Positions 20,561 through 32,907 of a stretch of DNA of 64,000 bases are shown piece after piece (positions within the stretch are counted from its first letter, which is position 1; each line of letters starts with the position of its first letter). Below the pieces are notes generated by a model that made no database searches, was not told the DNA's origin, and saw nothing but the letters and a program-made list of their open reading frames with translations. A program made the translations under genes and the position numbers. This DNA is from Alentia gelatinosa (lineage: Eukaryota; Annelida; Polychaeta; Phyllodocida; Polynoidae): contig OX465584.1 in assembly GCA_950022655.1 (NCBI GenBank), positions 43,816,723-43,880,722 of the forward strand, given 5' to 3'.

Positions 20561-22213
20561 CCGCGGGTGCAGGTTTCTCCGGGTTCCCCGAACCCAGCGT
20601 TAAACAGGCGCCTATCCCGAGAGCAGCTCGCAGCGCCCGCTGAAGGTGGTCCCGCAGGTCGAGCTGCTCAGAGCTGCTCCCCGCTACACTCGGCCTGCCA
20701 GCCCCGATTACTGATCATAAACGGATACCTCCCACCCTCCTATTGCCGCAGGCAGGCAGGCCAGTCTTCCTGACCACCTCTGACCTACAGCTGACCCATA
20801 GGTCATCTCACTGCATGCTCCCGGCCTTTTAAGCTGCTACAAAGACGCCCATTGAAGCTGTGTGTGTTACGTGGGCTCCTCTTAGGACCCAGTAAAGGTC
20901 CATGTAAGAATGAGCAAAATGGAATAATGGAACTCGATTTGGGAGCACAAAGGGAATTCATATTCAAACTTGAATTTAATAAGTTATGTTTCAACGAGGG
21001 ATGATAACTCGAGCTGACAATTGATGACAAGCCCAGTATACCTGATATGAATGAAGAATATATTCCGGTAGCTAAGTACTTAGCAGGTTGGCATGGAAAA
21101 TGTATTTGATATAGATAAAGTAAACATTTAACTGTTTCGCTGGATTTTACTTGTTTGGATTTTAGTTCTCAAAGGCCACGCTAAATTATTGCCACTTTCT
21201 TGACGATTGTGAGAGCTTATTGCAAACACCAGACTCAATCATAACCTATCAATAGTACAATACTAATCTGAAAGAAATATACACCAACGATGTAAACATT
21301 AGACCTCCCCATCGAAGGAAATCAGTCCCACCTGCTCACGTTAACAAATGTTGGCAAATACACAAGCCGAACAAATATTCCGTGATACAAAAACTGGCAT
21401 CTAGTTCACTACAGTTTAAAATTATTATTTTCTATTAGAGTAAGGTCTTTGATTCCATTGACGCAATTCATTGCACCTCACTTTCACATATTACTTGTAA
21501 GTTTTCTATTTTCTCTCGGGAATGACTTTGACAATATTGGAAAGGTCTTTACCTTTTTCCTTGTGGTCAGTCTTTTGGTCCCTTTTTTACTTAAACTTAA
21601 ATTAACTATTACTGCCCACTATTTTAGTCCTGCTTGCTTTCAGCTTTCTGAGCAGTGGCCACCATTGTCTTTCTTTGTACTGTCAGTCTTTGGCATTTAA
21701 ATTCTATTTCAGGTCGCTGTTCAGTTCAACATTGCTTACATTTATTTTGATTACATCTATAACTGTTCGTGGATGAATTTAACTAATTCTGCCTCATTTC
21801 TTTCTGATTTTCTTCCGTTGCCTTACTCCTTTTGTGGTTCTACCAGAAACTTAGTCCATGTTTATAATTGTGCAAAACAGTTAGCATAGGTGAAAGAGGC
21901 ATCTTCATTTTGCCCAGAATTGTACTGAGGTTCCTTTACCTACATGAGATTGCATATCTACAGTTGGAGAATAAAAGGACATTTCTCAGGGAATGGACAG
22001 AGCTTACATGGTAATTATAATCGTATGACTAACACGATGTCTGCTGAATTTAGCAAACACATTGTGGGTACAGAAACCTTTAGATTATCATGAACAATTC
22101 TGTTGTTTATTGGTTTGTGGTGCGAAAAGCCTGCATGCCCTCATGCGTAACGTCACTCGGGGTTACTCTCAGCACAAACAGTGTGGGTTAAAGGGGTTAG
22201 CTGTATGTGTGAG

Positions 22214-22221
22214 TGACGTCA
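22214..22221. promoter_or_regulatory. Palindromic CRE core
   Basis: TGACGTCA is the full CREB/ATF site. A half-site-like AACGTCACT lies about 65 bases upstream (near 22150). No adjacent transcription start was found. Confidence 0.3.
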
Positions 22222-22689
22222 CCTACAGTAGAGCAGTGGCATCACTCATCCACTTCATATAGGATGGAGCTTCGTCCATGAAACAAACATGAATGACAAG
22301 ATGTTTTTAGTGACTCCAACCTAAAATAACTGATGATAAAATTACAATTTCGCTCGACAATCATGAAATATGGCTAATGACAACTTCTTTTCATACAGTC
22401 TGCACCGGCAGTTCTCTGCCATTGGTTCTCTGAAACTGAGCAGGTCTTGAGTAATTCACTGTCATTATTAGGCAATGCTCTAGATGTTGCAGGCAACCAT
22501 GGATCTCGTCCCATTAAAGCCGGGTTCGTGACCACTGACTAATCTAAGTGATGGGGATGATCCATGCCCGTGGACCAACCAGTTGTGTACCATGGAATAA
22601 GTCCAACTAACTCAGCGACCTCGCGGTACATATAACCTCTATTTTCAGGGATGTTAATTTGGGGTGTGAACAAAATTGGAAATAAATTT

Positions 22690-22895
22690 CATGTGGAATT
22701 TCGGCAGACCGGGAAAAACAATTGGTGTTGGCAAGGTGGGGCTAAGGTAACCATATTTTAGAAGTGCGAATACGGCTGAATTAATATCATTTTTATTTTA
22801 CACATGGAAAAATTATCTTTATATACTGAAAATTAGAATATGGATTTCCACGTAAAAGGCAATGCTGCGACGGCTCTGTAATATAGGCATATATA
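22690..22895 (+). repeat. Dispersed repeat B, copy 1 (most diverged)
   Basis: Shares an ordered set of motifs with 35645-35850 and 53010-53210: TTGG(T/C)..GG.GTGG, TTATTTTACACA, TATACTGAAAA, GGATTTCC and CTCTGTAATAT. It runs into a short (AT)n tract at 22889-22907. No coding frame is conserved among copies. Confidence 0.55.
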
Positions 22896-22998
22896 TATAT
22901 ATATATACTTCTTACGGAGCTGGTGCAATTTTTCTCGTGGTAATGCTTTCCGGTGAATTAGAACTACACAGAGTGTGCCGGGAAGTCACGAGGTGAGA

Positions 22999-23277
22999 CT
23001 AAGATTCCTCACAGTCGAACACGGAGAGTTCATCCACAGCCCGGTAGAGGGCGTGGTTACAGCCCCCAGGTGGTGGCATGCGGCGGGCGTTGGGTCGCTG
23101 CGGTCGTTGACACCAAAGTAGAGGGATCTGGTGGACTGGGAGCTGTAAGATGTCTCTGTCAGCACTAACACCGGGTCTAAGCGAGCAGCTCAGGACAAGT
23201 AGTCCCCACAGGACCCACTCTAGCTCTGCTCCTTTCTCAGTTGCTCTTTCCTTAACTGGTTTTCGCTCGTTACCCAT
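22999..23277 (-). pseudogene. Possible frameshifted laminin-G/pentraxin-like fragment
   Basis: A GC-rich block with two overlapping minus-strand frames that look meaningful in different places. One frame gives SLYFGVNDRSDP (near 23091-23130). The other, further on, gives ALYRAVDELSVFDCEES and a TAG at 22999. Together they resemble the LYxG...VDEL.VF signature at the end of concanavalin-like (LamG, pentraxin) domains, but only across a frame change. The second frame also carries a hydrophobic EWVLWGLLVLSCSL upstream that could pass for a signal peptide. It may be a broken domain, or two chance frames in GC-rich DNA. Confidence 0.28.
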
Positions 23278-26159
23278 ACTGTACTTCAGTACTTCTCAAA
23301 GGAGCTCCCTTTTATGGTACCTCTCGTTCAATTGCTAGGGTTTGAATTTCTCGCTCCCTATTACGGTTCTTTCTAGTTACAATTCCCTCGATGAGCTGAT
23401 CTGCAATGAACTGGGTTTTTTTTCTAGGACTGGTCTGATGATTCGGATATGATAATTTTTTCATCATTATTTGATCAGATTGTCTCTGCCAAAACTCCTC
23501 GCTCTTCCACATAACGAGCGGTATTTTGACGCAACAGTAAATAAACAGGTATTGCTACAACAATGAATAAACAGGTATGTGTATTTTCTATTAGCAGGGA
23601 CGAAAGTCATGTTATGAAAAGAAACAAAATATCCGCGCCTACTCACTCGTGCTATAGACACGCTGGTTTAAAACGGAATGACCTCCATATGCCAGGCACC
23701 AGCGAAACGTGGGAATTTTGACCAATTACAGCCAGGGATTTTGTGTGATTTGCCGCCTAGTAGCGGACTAAACGTGAAAAATGAATTTTCATTGAAAAAT
23801 TGAAAACTTCCATACCCGCGTCTTGTATATCAAACTGACAACTGCGCATGGGGTTTCCATAGTATAATGTTATGCTTTCAAATAGTTACGTGCTCCTCTT
23901 AAATACAAGGGTATTGGCAAGCAAGCTGTCGGGCATAGTATGTGATCTCAACAGGAAGGCCTACCAATTTGTTCATAATGATATTTTATTTCTTAATCAT
24001 ACCTCCATTCGGAGCAGGTTTCCATACCTCTTAATAAAGTTTGTCCCCTTCCCATTCTTACAGACGTCAGCAGAATGACCTGCAGAGAAAGGCTAGAAAG
24101 ACCTGATGATTCAAACACAGGAATTCTTTGGGTGGCTTTGTATGGTTTCATATATTGCCACAATATACACTACTTCAAAATAACGGTAAGCTGCAAGATG
24201 ATGTCCTTATCACAATGCGTAATTTTATGGCTTTATCTTCATATTACACAGTCAAAAGTGGACACTGACCAAACACGGCCAGGGCATTACAGTCTCTAAA
24301 TGTAGCAACACTGTAAGCTTTCACTAGAAGGGTGCAGGCCAAGGTTCACTTCTAACCGTGTATTCCATTTTGCCTGAAACTATTAAGCTACTAATCAAGA
24401 ATTATTTCTATTCACCAAAAAGGAATTAATCATGGGGACCAATTCAATTTGTTATAATTAAAATCAATTATTTAGGTGTGGGCTCACTCTCAACGTTATC
24501 AACGATGACGCCAGGACATTTATGCTCATTTTCCTGCATCCTTTTTTTCACCCTTTTCCGTTTTAATATTTATGCGATTTGGTTAGAGATTCCTCATGCA
24601 GACCAAGTTCTTGTTAATGTTCTGGGATTTTTTCATTGTCCCCACTCGCATCTCCTAACCTGTGGGTATTTTAATACATTTTTTTCAGTAAATGAATTAT
24701 CCTATTTTTGATACTAATTTTGGGAGGCCCAGATTTTCCTTTTTCCCGGCGGTGTTAAATGCCAAATGTCGTCTGCTGCTGGGGTCTGCGGCGCGGGCCT
24801 CACCTCCCCACGGTGACCTCCCGCCCCACTGAAGATAAGCATGATTTGGTTGCATTGATCCCTCAGCCCTCGGGTCTCCAGTCACGTGGTTGGCCAGGAC
24901 ACCACGTCTAAGTCACTCTCTCTAATTTGTGGCTTATTCCAAACCACCCTGCTTCCGCCGACATCCACCAGGTGGCGCCCCGCTTCCCCCAGGTCACGTG
25001 ATCACCGCGAGATCTCGACGCAGAACGTCCTCAGCCAGATGCCTCTGTTTGCGTTCACCATGTGAAGTTGGGTGATATAGTTGTTTCTTTTTTTATCCAC
25101 TCTGTGTAACTTTTATTTGTTTCGTTCTATGTTTTTTTTCATGCGTGGTATTTGTAACGGGCCGAAGGTTCGGGAAACGGTGTGGCTCTTGTTCTCTTTT
25201 TTTGTGTCAGGAGGGTTTGCCTGTTTTTCTGTTGCGCTTGAAGGCATTCAAAGCCATTCAGAGATGAGTTATAGGCCAGAAATCCCAGGTCACCCCAAAT
25301 TTGGTTTCATTGGATGCGGAGGCTGGAAAAGAACATAGGCAGACTACCACATACCTGGCACCCAAGGGAGAGGCCGCCGCGGAGAGTGGGCCCCACAGAG
25401 GAGTACAAGCTCGGGGCAGGAGATGGAGGGGCGGCGAGGCAAGGCGACCCTCAATCCCTCCACAGCCAGCCTCCGTCTAACGCCTGATTACTTCCGAGAG
25501 TGGAATTTAATGTTCTATATAAACACTAGAATAACGACATTTCATAGGTTCTTTTCTAGTGTAAAAGTCGTTAACCTATCAGAAAAAAATTACCTGAAAA
25601 CATTACTGTGCAATTACTTCGGATGTAGGTATGGCTATCCATGTCTTACATATTTATCATATAAACTATTTTATCCCTGCAAGTCCCCGATACTGTTTAT
25701 ATCACAAATAAAAGAGTACTACTCTAGATATGATTATGGATTCCAACAGAAATTATACTTCTCATATCATTTCATGAAGACAAACATGATTATCTTGTGG
25801 TAATGCCTCTTATATGAGCAACAGTGAGTAGACTTCCGTGAGTGGAAATGTCATTGTCAATGTATTTCATGGATGTCGTGACTAATATTTTTCTTTCAAT
25901 AACTACGTTCATAAAATATTGGAAAAACTTGTCATATTGCAGTACAACGGACCGAGCATGAGTTAGGAATCTGGTGCCAGATGATAGAAATTGTATAAAT
26001 TTTAATGCATTTAAATTCTCATTCTCCATTCCACCATTGTCTCTACAACTCCGGCCGTCTGTCTAATATGAATAGAAACAAGAGACTATTGGTTTGCTTG
26101 GCAGTTCCTGCTAGAGAAGGACCTTCAGCCTGTTTTAAAGGCGGACATGGTGAGGCAGT
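23278..26159. other. Non-coding stretch with a regulatory-looking GC patch
   Basis: AT-rich except about 24740-25030, where GC and CpG rise. That patch holds two CACGTG E-boxes, a CTCF-like site and a minus-strand donor consensus (GGGGAG|GTGAGG near 24806) with only a 25-base acceptor-bounded piece behind it. Open frames at 25081-25803 have no splice support. Confidence 0.4.
24883..25002. promoter_or_regulatory. E-box pair with a CTCF-like site
   Basis: GTCACGTGG (24881-24889), CCACCAGGTGGCGC (24965-24978) and GTCACGTGAT (24993-25002) occur within 120 bases. The first and last contain the palindromic CACGTG bound by USF/MITF/TFEB-type bHLH factors; GTCACGTGA is the CLEAR-type core. The middle matches the CTCF consensus well. 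Conserved DNA-binding preferences are established knowledge. Function at this site is inference. Confidence 0.4.
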
Positions 26160-26650
26160 CGGTTGATGCCGACGACTTCTCCTGCAGCAAGGATGGCAGC
26201 AAGGAATTTCAAGCGAGTTGAGGATGCAGAGAGGGAGGGGCTCTGGACAGCTGCAGCCCTCCAGCGACTACAGCAGCCACCTTGCCCCCCTCCCCTCCTC
26301 CAGGTGACGGTAGCACACGCAGAGAAGGGCGCGAGGATGGGCGGAGAGAGAGAGACGAGGGAGACGGAGCGGCCACCTCCAGGCAGGCGTCGCTAGATGG
26401 CGCGCCACTTGTACGTCTTCCTGCCAGCAGAGGGGGTGTCGGCGAGGTACTAGGGGGGACGGCCGGGGGGGGGGGGGACGGCCGGGGCTGGGCAGGGCGG
26501 GCGGCTTGAGGGACGCCCGGGGCGGGGCGGGGGACGGAGAGGACGCTGGAGGACGCCCGGAGCAGCGGCAAGAGGGGCTCCGCTGATTATAACCTGCCAT
26601 CCTGTCCGCCTCTGAGAGCCCGCTGAGGAGGGCAGGGGCTGTAGCTTGCT
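26160..26650. promoter_or_regulatory. GC-rich island with G-quadruplex-forming run
   Basis: A steep GC rise with a run of 13 Gs (26465-26477) flanked on both sides by GGACGGCCGGGG-like copies, further G runs to about 26540, and CAGCAGAGGGGGTGTC (26427-26440, CTCF-like). A plus-strand acceptor (CCCCTCCCCTCCTCCAG at 26287-26303) precedes an open frame, but no paired donor is clear. The long minus-strand frames here are Pro/Ser-rich by composition. Confidence 0.4.
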
Positions 26651-29600
26651 GACATTTGCCGTAATGGCTGACTATGTAGGTAATACCTATAGCCCGGCCT
26701 TACATATTGACTGAGATGAAGGTGTGTGTACCGGAGGAAGTGGGGTGAGGGTAATAACCTACTACAGGTCCCCAGGTGGGCGTCATATTACAGCGAAATG
26801 AAGAAAAGGATGATTTGAAGAAAAATAAGTATCGGGTTCTCGTTATGCAGCCAGTGGAAGTGTTACTGGTACATACACATGTCTAATCTATATCAAGCGA
26901 TGGCTTCACAGTGAACAGACATTACAGGCAGCAGAACGATTTATTTATACTAGACAGAGAAATATATAAGCAAAGCATGGTCTACTACTGAGCCTACATT
27001 ATTTAGAATATAGATGCATCTATCGGTGCCTTTCTCCATGTTTTTAACCACACACGGATCCTTTGAGATTAAAAGGAAATCAGACCATCTAGTATGACAA
27101 TCACAAAGGTAAATCCATTACATCTTATACCACCCGAATGTATAGTATCAAAAGACAGTTACGTGATTAAATGTGTTGTTTATTCAGGTGGTGCCCCATT
27201 GATAGTATATATGTACACAAACATAATTTCGACTGCGTAAAATGATGCGGCTTTTATCGATAATTACGTGGATTATTTTCTTATCTTTTCTGCTGTAAAT
27301 CAAAAGTGCAATTTCTCCTGACTGGAAGATATGAACGCTGATAGTAGGAACGCAGAAATATTATTCTTTCGCTGAGCTGGTTGTGTTTACCTACCAAAAA
27401 AAACCCCATTATTTCTGGGTCTATCGGAGACGGTGCTTCTTCTTCGATATGTAAACACAGACCGCCTTACTTGAATAGAGGAACTGTATGTTTCCTTGTT
27501 GGCGGGCTTCATATGGACGCCACCCGCAGAGCCCCAGCGTCCTGCCTACACTTATGCGCGTTCGGCGTCTCACTGTGGCCAAACCGTGACACGCCGGGAA
27601 CCATACCGACACAAAAACCGTTGCCATGGTAACAATCAAACAGAACTCACAGACCTTTTAGCAGAGCTGTGTCTTTCTGACGCTAGATGGCGGGCCACCT
27701 CGACGGGAGATGCCTGTTTTGCCACTCTCCAAGCACCGGTGATACTCTGGGACGTTGGGCGAAGGCAGAGTGTGTTTGGAGATTGTTGTTTTGCTTCATG
27801 TCCTTCGGTAAGACCTAAATTATTGAACGGCTGGCGGTGGCATCCCCTGGTGACAATGTCTGCTTTTAATGGCGGCTGGTCCGTCCAGGAGGGTAATGTC
27901 TGATGTGGAGGTAAGACTGCAGGGTGTTTACCAAGCCTGTCGTACACATTTAGTCTCAGTGCTCCAACTAAGTGACTCACAGTTTGACGCCATACCTGGA
28001 CTAGTTCCCTGCACATCTCACACCCACTGAGAGGCACAGTAGACTTCAATCAGATAGCTCTCTCTCTTGCTAACTCCACAATATGAGGTTTTGGGTGTGT
28101 TAAAGGCCCAGTGGACTAGTGTAGTATTCCCCTGTCACAGAGAAAACATGGCTGTTGTGAGAGCTGGAACAAGAAGATGCGACTTGAACTGTGAGATAAA
28201 TGAGTCGACCATAAAAAGTGTACGTGTAGGTTAAGTATAGAAGGATGGAACAAGTTTATGTCAAGGTCAAATATGATGGTTATTAGGATTTAAATAGGTT
28301 GGTTGCAGCCACCTTAGATTTCCCAAACCTAAAATGAGTGTCCTATATATCAAGATTAGATATGTACCTCCTAAAGGACCTTTGTGTCTAATTTGGTGAT
28401 TTCTGTCAAACTTACACATGAAAACCCCTCAGCCAGTGGACAATACGCCATTATTGATAACAATCAATTCTGGAGGTTAAAGCAACAAGTTCTTCCTACA
28501 TGCATTATTTTTTAAATACAATATTCAAAGCTGTTCAGAAAATAGTAACATAATTTTATTAGCTGAAAAGCTGCTCAAAACAATAGCATGGACTGTCCGC
28601 AGCACTATTATCAGAAACAAACAGTGGCTGACGGCCCCCGTGTCCGACATCACGTTTACCAAGCCTTCAGCCGTATAGATAAAGTGAGCCAAGTTATAGA
28701 GCACAGACCTACAAAATATACCCTGACACCGATCGGTCATTCGCCTATGTACAAAGCACTGTTACTGCGCAACGCGACTGATCTAGCTATATACGAAAAC
28801 ATACCAGAGTGGTTACCTGACGATAAAAAGAATAAATATTTGATAAGGTAGATTTTAATGACCTACCTCTTCTATTCAGACCGTCACTCAGTATGTGATA
28901 TTCAGAATGATAACATTCGGTTCTGATGAATCAGTGAGTAGCGAGTCTTTCACAACATAAGCAGTGTTTGAAGCAATGACTGTTGCATCTAATGATCTCC
29001 TGACGATCTGCTATGTAATATTGAGTGACTTTCTTGTTCACACTACCGATTTTCAGATCACTCAACCATAGTGATCTCCTCTTATAATCATCAAAAGGAG
29101 AGACTCATGACAGTATAGTTTCGTAGGTTTCATTCACTGTCGCACATTTACTGGCTTTCATATAACATTCAGGGTCTTCTCTCTTATTTAACCTTTTAGC
29201 ATGAACTAAGGGTTGATCAACACATATTGAAAAAATAGATCCCTGAAGCATGTCTGTAGGGTAATGTCAAATCGATGTTAATGGTTTCTATATACATGTA
29301 TTGTGGTCCGTTGCCCGCATATATTGTTGAATTACCGAGATCGTTAACTATGTATCAGTATGGGTGTGACCTATAACCACAGTCAAGTGAAAACCATTCA
29401 AGACGCTGTATAACTAGAAGCAAATTCACATACATGTGTATGTGGGTATATGCAAAGCCAGTTCGTTACCGAATGACAGTTACAAATTACAGCGTACTTA
29501 TGTTATGTATTCAGTGTGACAAATATCTATTGTATTCGTCTATTGGTGCGACTTCGAGTTGTGATTTTTATTTGGACGCAAAGAAAACATGTTATACAAC

Positions 29601-29822
29601 TACCCATATCATGTTTTGTTTGTGATTACCGAAAGACTATCAATTTAGTTGCTTTCACTGGACTATTAGGAGTGTACGCTATACTCACAGATTTACAAGG
29701 GCGACTAATCAAAGAACAACACAGTACTGATTACCAAAGGTGAAGTCTGCTTAATCAATATCTACTAATAACAAAAAGTACAGTCTCCGCTTTGTGTCAG
29801 GTTTCTTTTTACAATCCCACAG
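26651..29822. other. Non-coding stretch, nothing recognised
   Basis: AT-rich. GC rises at about 27490-27910 with overlapping open frames on both strands. A plus-strand donor-like GTGGAG|GTAAGAC (27904-27916) has stops close upstream in each frame, so no exon is called. No repeat match was found. Confidence 0.4.
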
Positions 29823-29980
29823 GGGCTGGCCTCGTGCGGGGTTCCTGTGGGGTGGCCTCCAGGGAACCCCTGGAGAGTACCCAATCCCCTCTACCTTTTA
29901 ATCCGCCTAACTGTGCAGCTGTAGAAGGATGGATACCAAACCTCAGGAGAGATGGAACCTTCCTCCCGCCCCTCGCCTAG
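29823..29980 (+). CDS. Isolated candidate 3' terminal exon, function unknown
   Basis: TTTCTTTTTACAATCCCACAG is a strong acceptor. The following 158 bases are open in phase 1 for 51 codons and end in TAG at 29978-29980. The product is Pro-rich (for example REPLESTQSPLPFNPPNC, then WIPNLRRDGTF). A hairpin CTCCAGGG/CCCTGGAG lies inside it. No upstream partner exon was found on this strand and no AATAAA follows closely. Confidence 0.25.
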
Positions 29981-31143
29981 CAAAACCAACATCACCAGCC
30001 AAATTGGGTTAACAGCTTTACTTCCTCCAGGCAACATCCAGGCGATGTTCAGATATGATTTTGTAAATTGGGTGCATCCCTTCCCACAGTTTCACGACGG
30101 TTATATGGGAGAGTCGGAATTCCTAAACATAACTGAATTTTAATGAGATATATATGAGGCCGTGGTCGCTGAGTTGTCACGCGATCACAATGCGATATTA
30201 CATACCTACCGATATCAATCAGATTACTTCTGTGTTCCGTGTGTATCAATATTTGCCGTCTGCAATCATCTCCCACCAGGAAAAATGTCTAATTCGGGTA
30301 ATGAGTGGGTAATCATATCTGACTCTGTAGGGCAGTGGGTGTGGCTTGGCCTTATTATGGTGGATTCTGTGACCTGAGGCTGAGATCTGCCCGCACCCTG
30401 CCACCCGCATCTCTCATACACAGCTGCTCTGCACTGTCCGCACACTGCGTGTCCGTAACACCACTTCCTGTCACGTAGAAAGCATTACACTACACCTCTT
30501 CCCACACCATATATCTACAATTTACAATGGCGGATAAATCTTTCCTCTCACCAATTTCTGTATGATTGCGTAACACGTATGTGACACTACCAGAAATATT
30601 GAAGAGGGATGGATCCATGTCGACCTCTCCTTTTACACACAGACTACAGTAAGTGTGAATAGCTTTTCCATGGTAAACTAACTTTAAAATGCGCGATGTA
30701 TTTTTCAAGTATAAAATATTGTTTAAGTATTGCCAACTTTCAGATATCAATTCCCCTCTCAGGAATGGGGGGTAAAAAGGTTACAACTTATGATTGATGG
30801 AAGTGTCTCAATTAAGTTACTGAGTGTCCCCTCTTAAAGTTTATCCGAGTCCACTTTAAATATGAAATTACGGTAAGATAGGAACAAATCATAACGCCGA
30901 CATTCCAGATAACGTGTAAAGTCTAGAGCCCAACCTAATCCAGAATAGACCCTAAGAATATGGGAGTCAAAACTCAGACTCAGTAGTGGTGCTATTACGA
31001 GTCAAGAAAAGACTGGTTTTAATGGCCGCTGGAGAATCCTATAGGCCTATAGATACGCGCCGCATAAGGCATCTTGCTGCAGGTTGAGCTTGGAAGTTCT
31101 TTGGTTTCATTGGCTGTTAAACCAACAACCAATGAAGGATGTT
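29981..31143. other. Non-coding stretch with weak tRNA-like relic
   Basis: Near 30157-30200, GCCGTGGTCGCTGAGTTGTC resembles the A-box end of tRNA-derived SINE heads, but no B box follows. Nothing else was recognised. Confidence 0.3.
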
Positions 31144-31245
31144 TCGTTCCGGTCTGTCGCACGTGCCAGGAAATCCGCTCGTGACACTAATAACTCAGAG
31201 AGTCCATTGTTCACCGTAGGGATGTATAGACCAGAACTTTACAAC
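31144..31245 (+). repeat. Dispersed repeat C, copy 2
   Basis: Compact copy of the unit at 14938-15252. The two conserved blocks (31144-31190 and 31217-31245) are separated here by about 27 bases instead of about 240. One plus-strand frame is open through both blocks and gives VARARKSARDTNN, then GMYRPELYN. The reading MYxPELYN is kept in both copies, which may hint at a coding origin. Confidence 0.5.
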
Positions 31246-31499
31246 TGTCATGGACTTCCTACCTCGACATTCAGGTGGATTATTAATCTCCTTCTCCCAC
31301 CACCACACACATAAACACTCACAGTGACCGTTGACTGGTCGTCTAATTCATACAGGTGGCAATGACAGCACAGCAGTGTAACCAAGAGAAGAAGCCAAAT
31401 GGAATCTCCTCTCATCAGCGAGGATATAATTTTTCTCGTCCCGCCCTCCCATCCGTCCTTCTGCCCGTCGTTCTAAATTAGCTGCCGTGCTAAGTCCTC

Positions 31500-32360
31500 T
31501 TCAGAAGCTCAGGAACTCGCTTGAAGGCAGGCTCCAAAATCTCAGGTATTACTGATGCCCGGCGCCCCACTCGGCCTCGTATGATCCCACCTCAGCCCGT
31601 CCCCATGCCCCGTGTACCGTGCGGGGTGAGGGCGTACGAGGCGGGGCGCGGCGCAGGGGTGTGGGCCGCGAGGGTGTTGGGGAGGGAGGCTGAGGGGTGC
31701 GGGGGCGGGGGCGGGGGCAGACTCTTAGGACCCCACGTCAGCAGGCGTAATGATCCGGCCGCCTTTCTTGGATCAATCCCCGAGGCAGAGGCAGACAGCC
31801 CTGAGTAGGTCCCCCCATCTCTGCTAAGCGCTAACCGTATCACCATCTCCCCTAATATCGCCCGCCCACCGCCCCACACTAGTTCTGCCCTGTGCCGCCA
31901 GGTGCCCTACGGGTAGAAGGTGGGAAGGAGGAGGGCATGGTGAAGTGTTGGGTCGGACCACTACTACCACCCCCACCACCCCATCTTATACTGGATCTGG
32001 ATTCATTCATCCAGGATGGATCCCGATCACGACATCCAGGGCCGTGTACCGATTGCACTCCAAAAGAACCCAGCCCTCTTCCTTCACACACACACCTTCC
32101 GCTGTCCTCCAACCACCATCATTGACTGGTCGACGCCCTATCCACCCACCAACCACCCCGCCCGCGCGCCTCCAGCGCCCCAGACCCCCTTTTAGGGGCG
32201 GCGTCTGCGGGAAGGCCGAAGATCCACGCGGACACGCCGACCACTGATGGCGGGGCGCCCGGGGCCTCCTCCAGGCTCCTCCAGTAACCATCCATCACGC
32301 CCCGTCTGTCATCCGTCTCCCCGCCCATACCCACCTCACCGTGTCTATTTCAATATTTCC
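31500..32360. promoter_or_regulatory. Long GC/CpG-rich island, coding status unclear
   Basis: Contains a G-quadruplex motif of three G5 runs (31701-31717), Pro/Ala-rich frames on the minus strand (31592-31879) and several frames on the plus strand. None has a clear pair of splice sites. A plus-strand piece ending at GTGCGGG|GTGAGG (about 31624) is the nearest to an exon. A CpG island promoter of an unseen gene is as likely. Confidence 0.35.
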
Positions 32361-32449
32361 CCGCTAGGCGCAGGGCCGGCTCCTCTTTAAGACTGAGGGG
32401 CTTCCAATGAGAGTGGAGAGGAGGACTTGGGTTGAGGGCCGATCACGCG

Positions 32450-32900
32450 GCTGTGACCGGGGGGAGAGCGGGGGAGGTAGGGGATGGGGCATGGTCAAGT
32501 GGGAGAGATTTGGCGAAGATGACCGGTCAATGATGGGGGTCAAAACCGGTAGGTGGAACGCCCATTAATGTTCAGATAAAAACATGACTCCGGCAACTAA
32601 TATGAGATGGGAGACTAAATATAAATTTGTATTGACAAGGCGGTGGGGACGGTAATGACAGGGAAGAAATCGGTGGCATATGATCTTAATGCGAAGCGAA
32701 GAGAAGGGACTGGGTGATGGTTGAATAGTAACCTGTTTGATGGAGGTAATTGAAATTGGTGAGTAGTGCAGGCTGTGGGCGGTTTGCGGGTGGTTCTGGG
32801 TGCTCGGCGGGGTAGGTGTGCAAGAGTGAACATCGGAGGTGGGTGACAGGGGGATGAGGCTGAATAGGGTGAAGGAGGGTGTTGAGGATAGGAATATTTC
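32450..32900. other. G-rich, C-poor strand-skewed tract
   Basis: Plus strand rich in G with A or T (GGGGGAGAGCGGGGGAGG and similar), like 10230-10900. Minus-strand frames are C/T-rich and low in complexity. No gene is called. Confidence 0.4.
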
Positions 32901-32907
32901 GATAGGG

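Larger units (their letters stand above)
19634..22685. other. Upstream intron or intergenic stretch
   Basis: Holds no confident gene. I looked on the minus strand for an exon ending in phase 2 that could feed the exon at 19556-19633. Donor-like sites near 21041, 21330 and 21930 have no bounded open frame. A tRNA-like relic lies at about 20500-20560. A perfect palindromic cAMP-response core TGACGTCA lies at 22214-22221. Confidence 0.4.

Noticed and set aside
27636..28049. 137-codon minus-strand frame overlapping a 135-codon plus-strand frame
   Set aside because: Two long frames on opposite strands of one GC-rich patch cannot both be real, and neither has paired splice sites.
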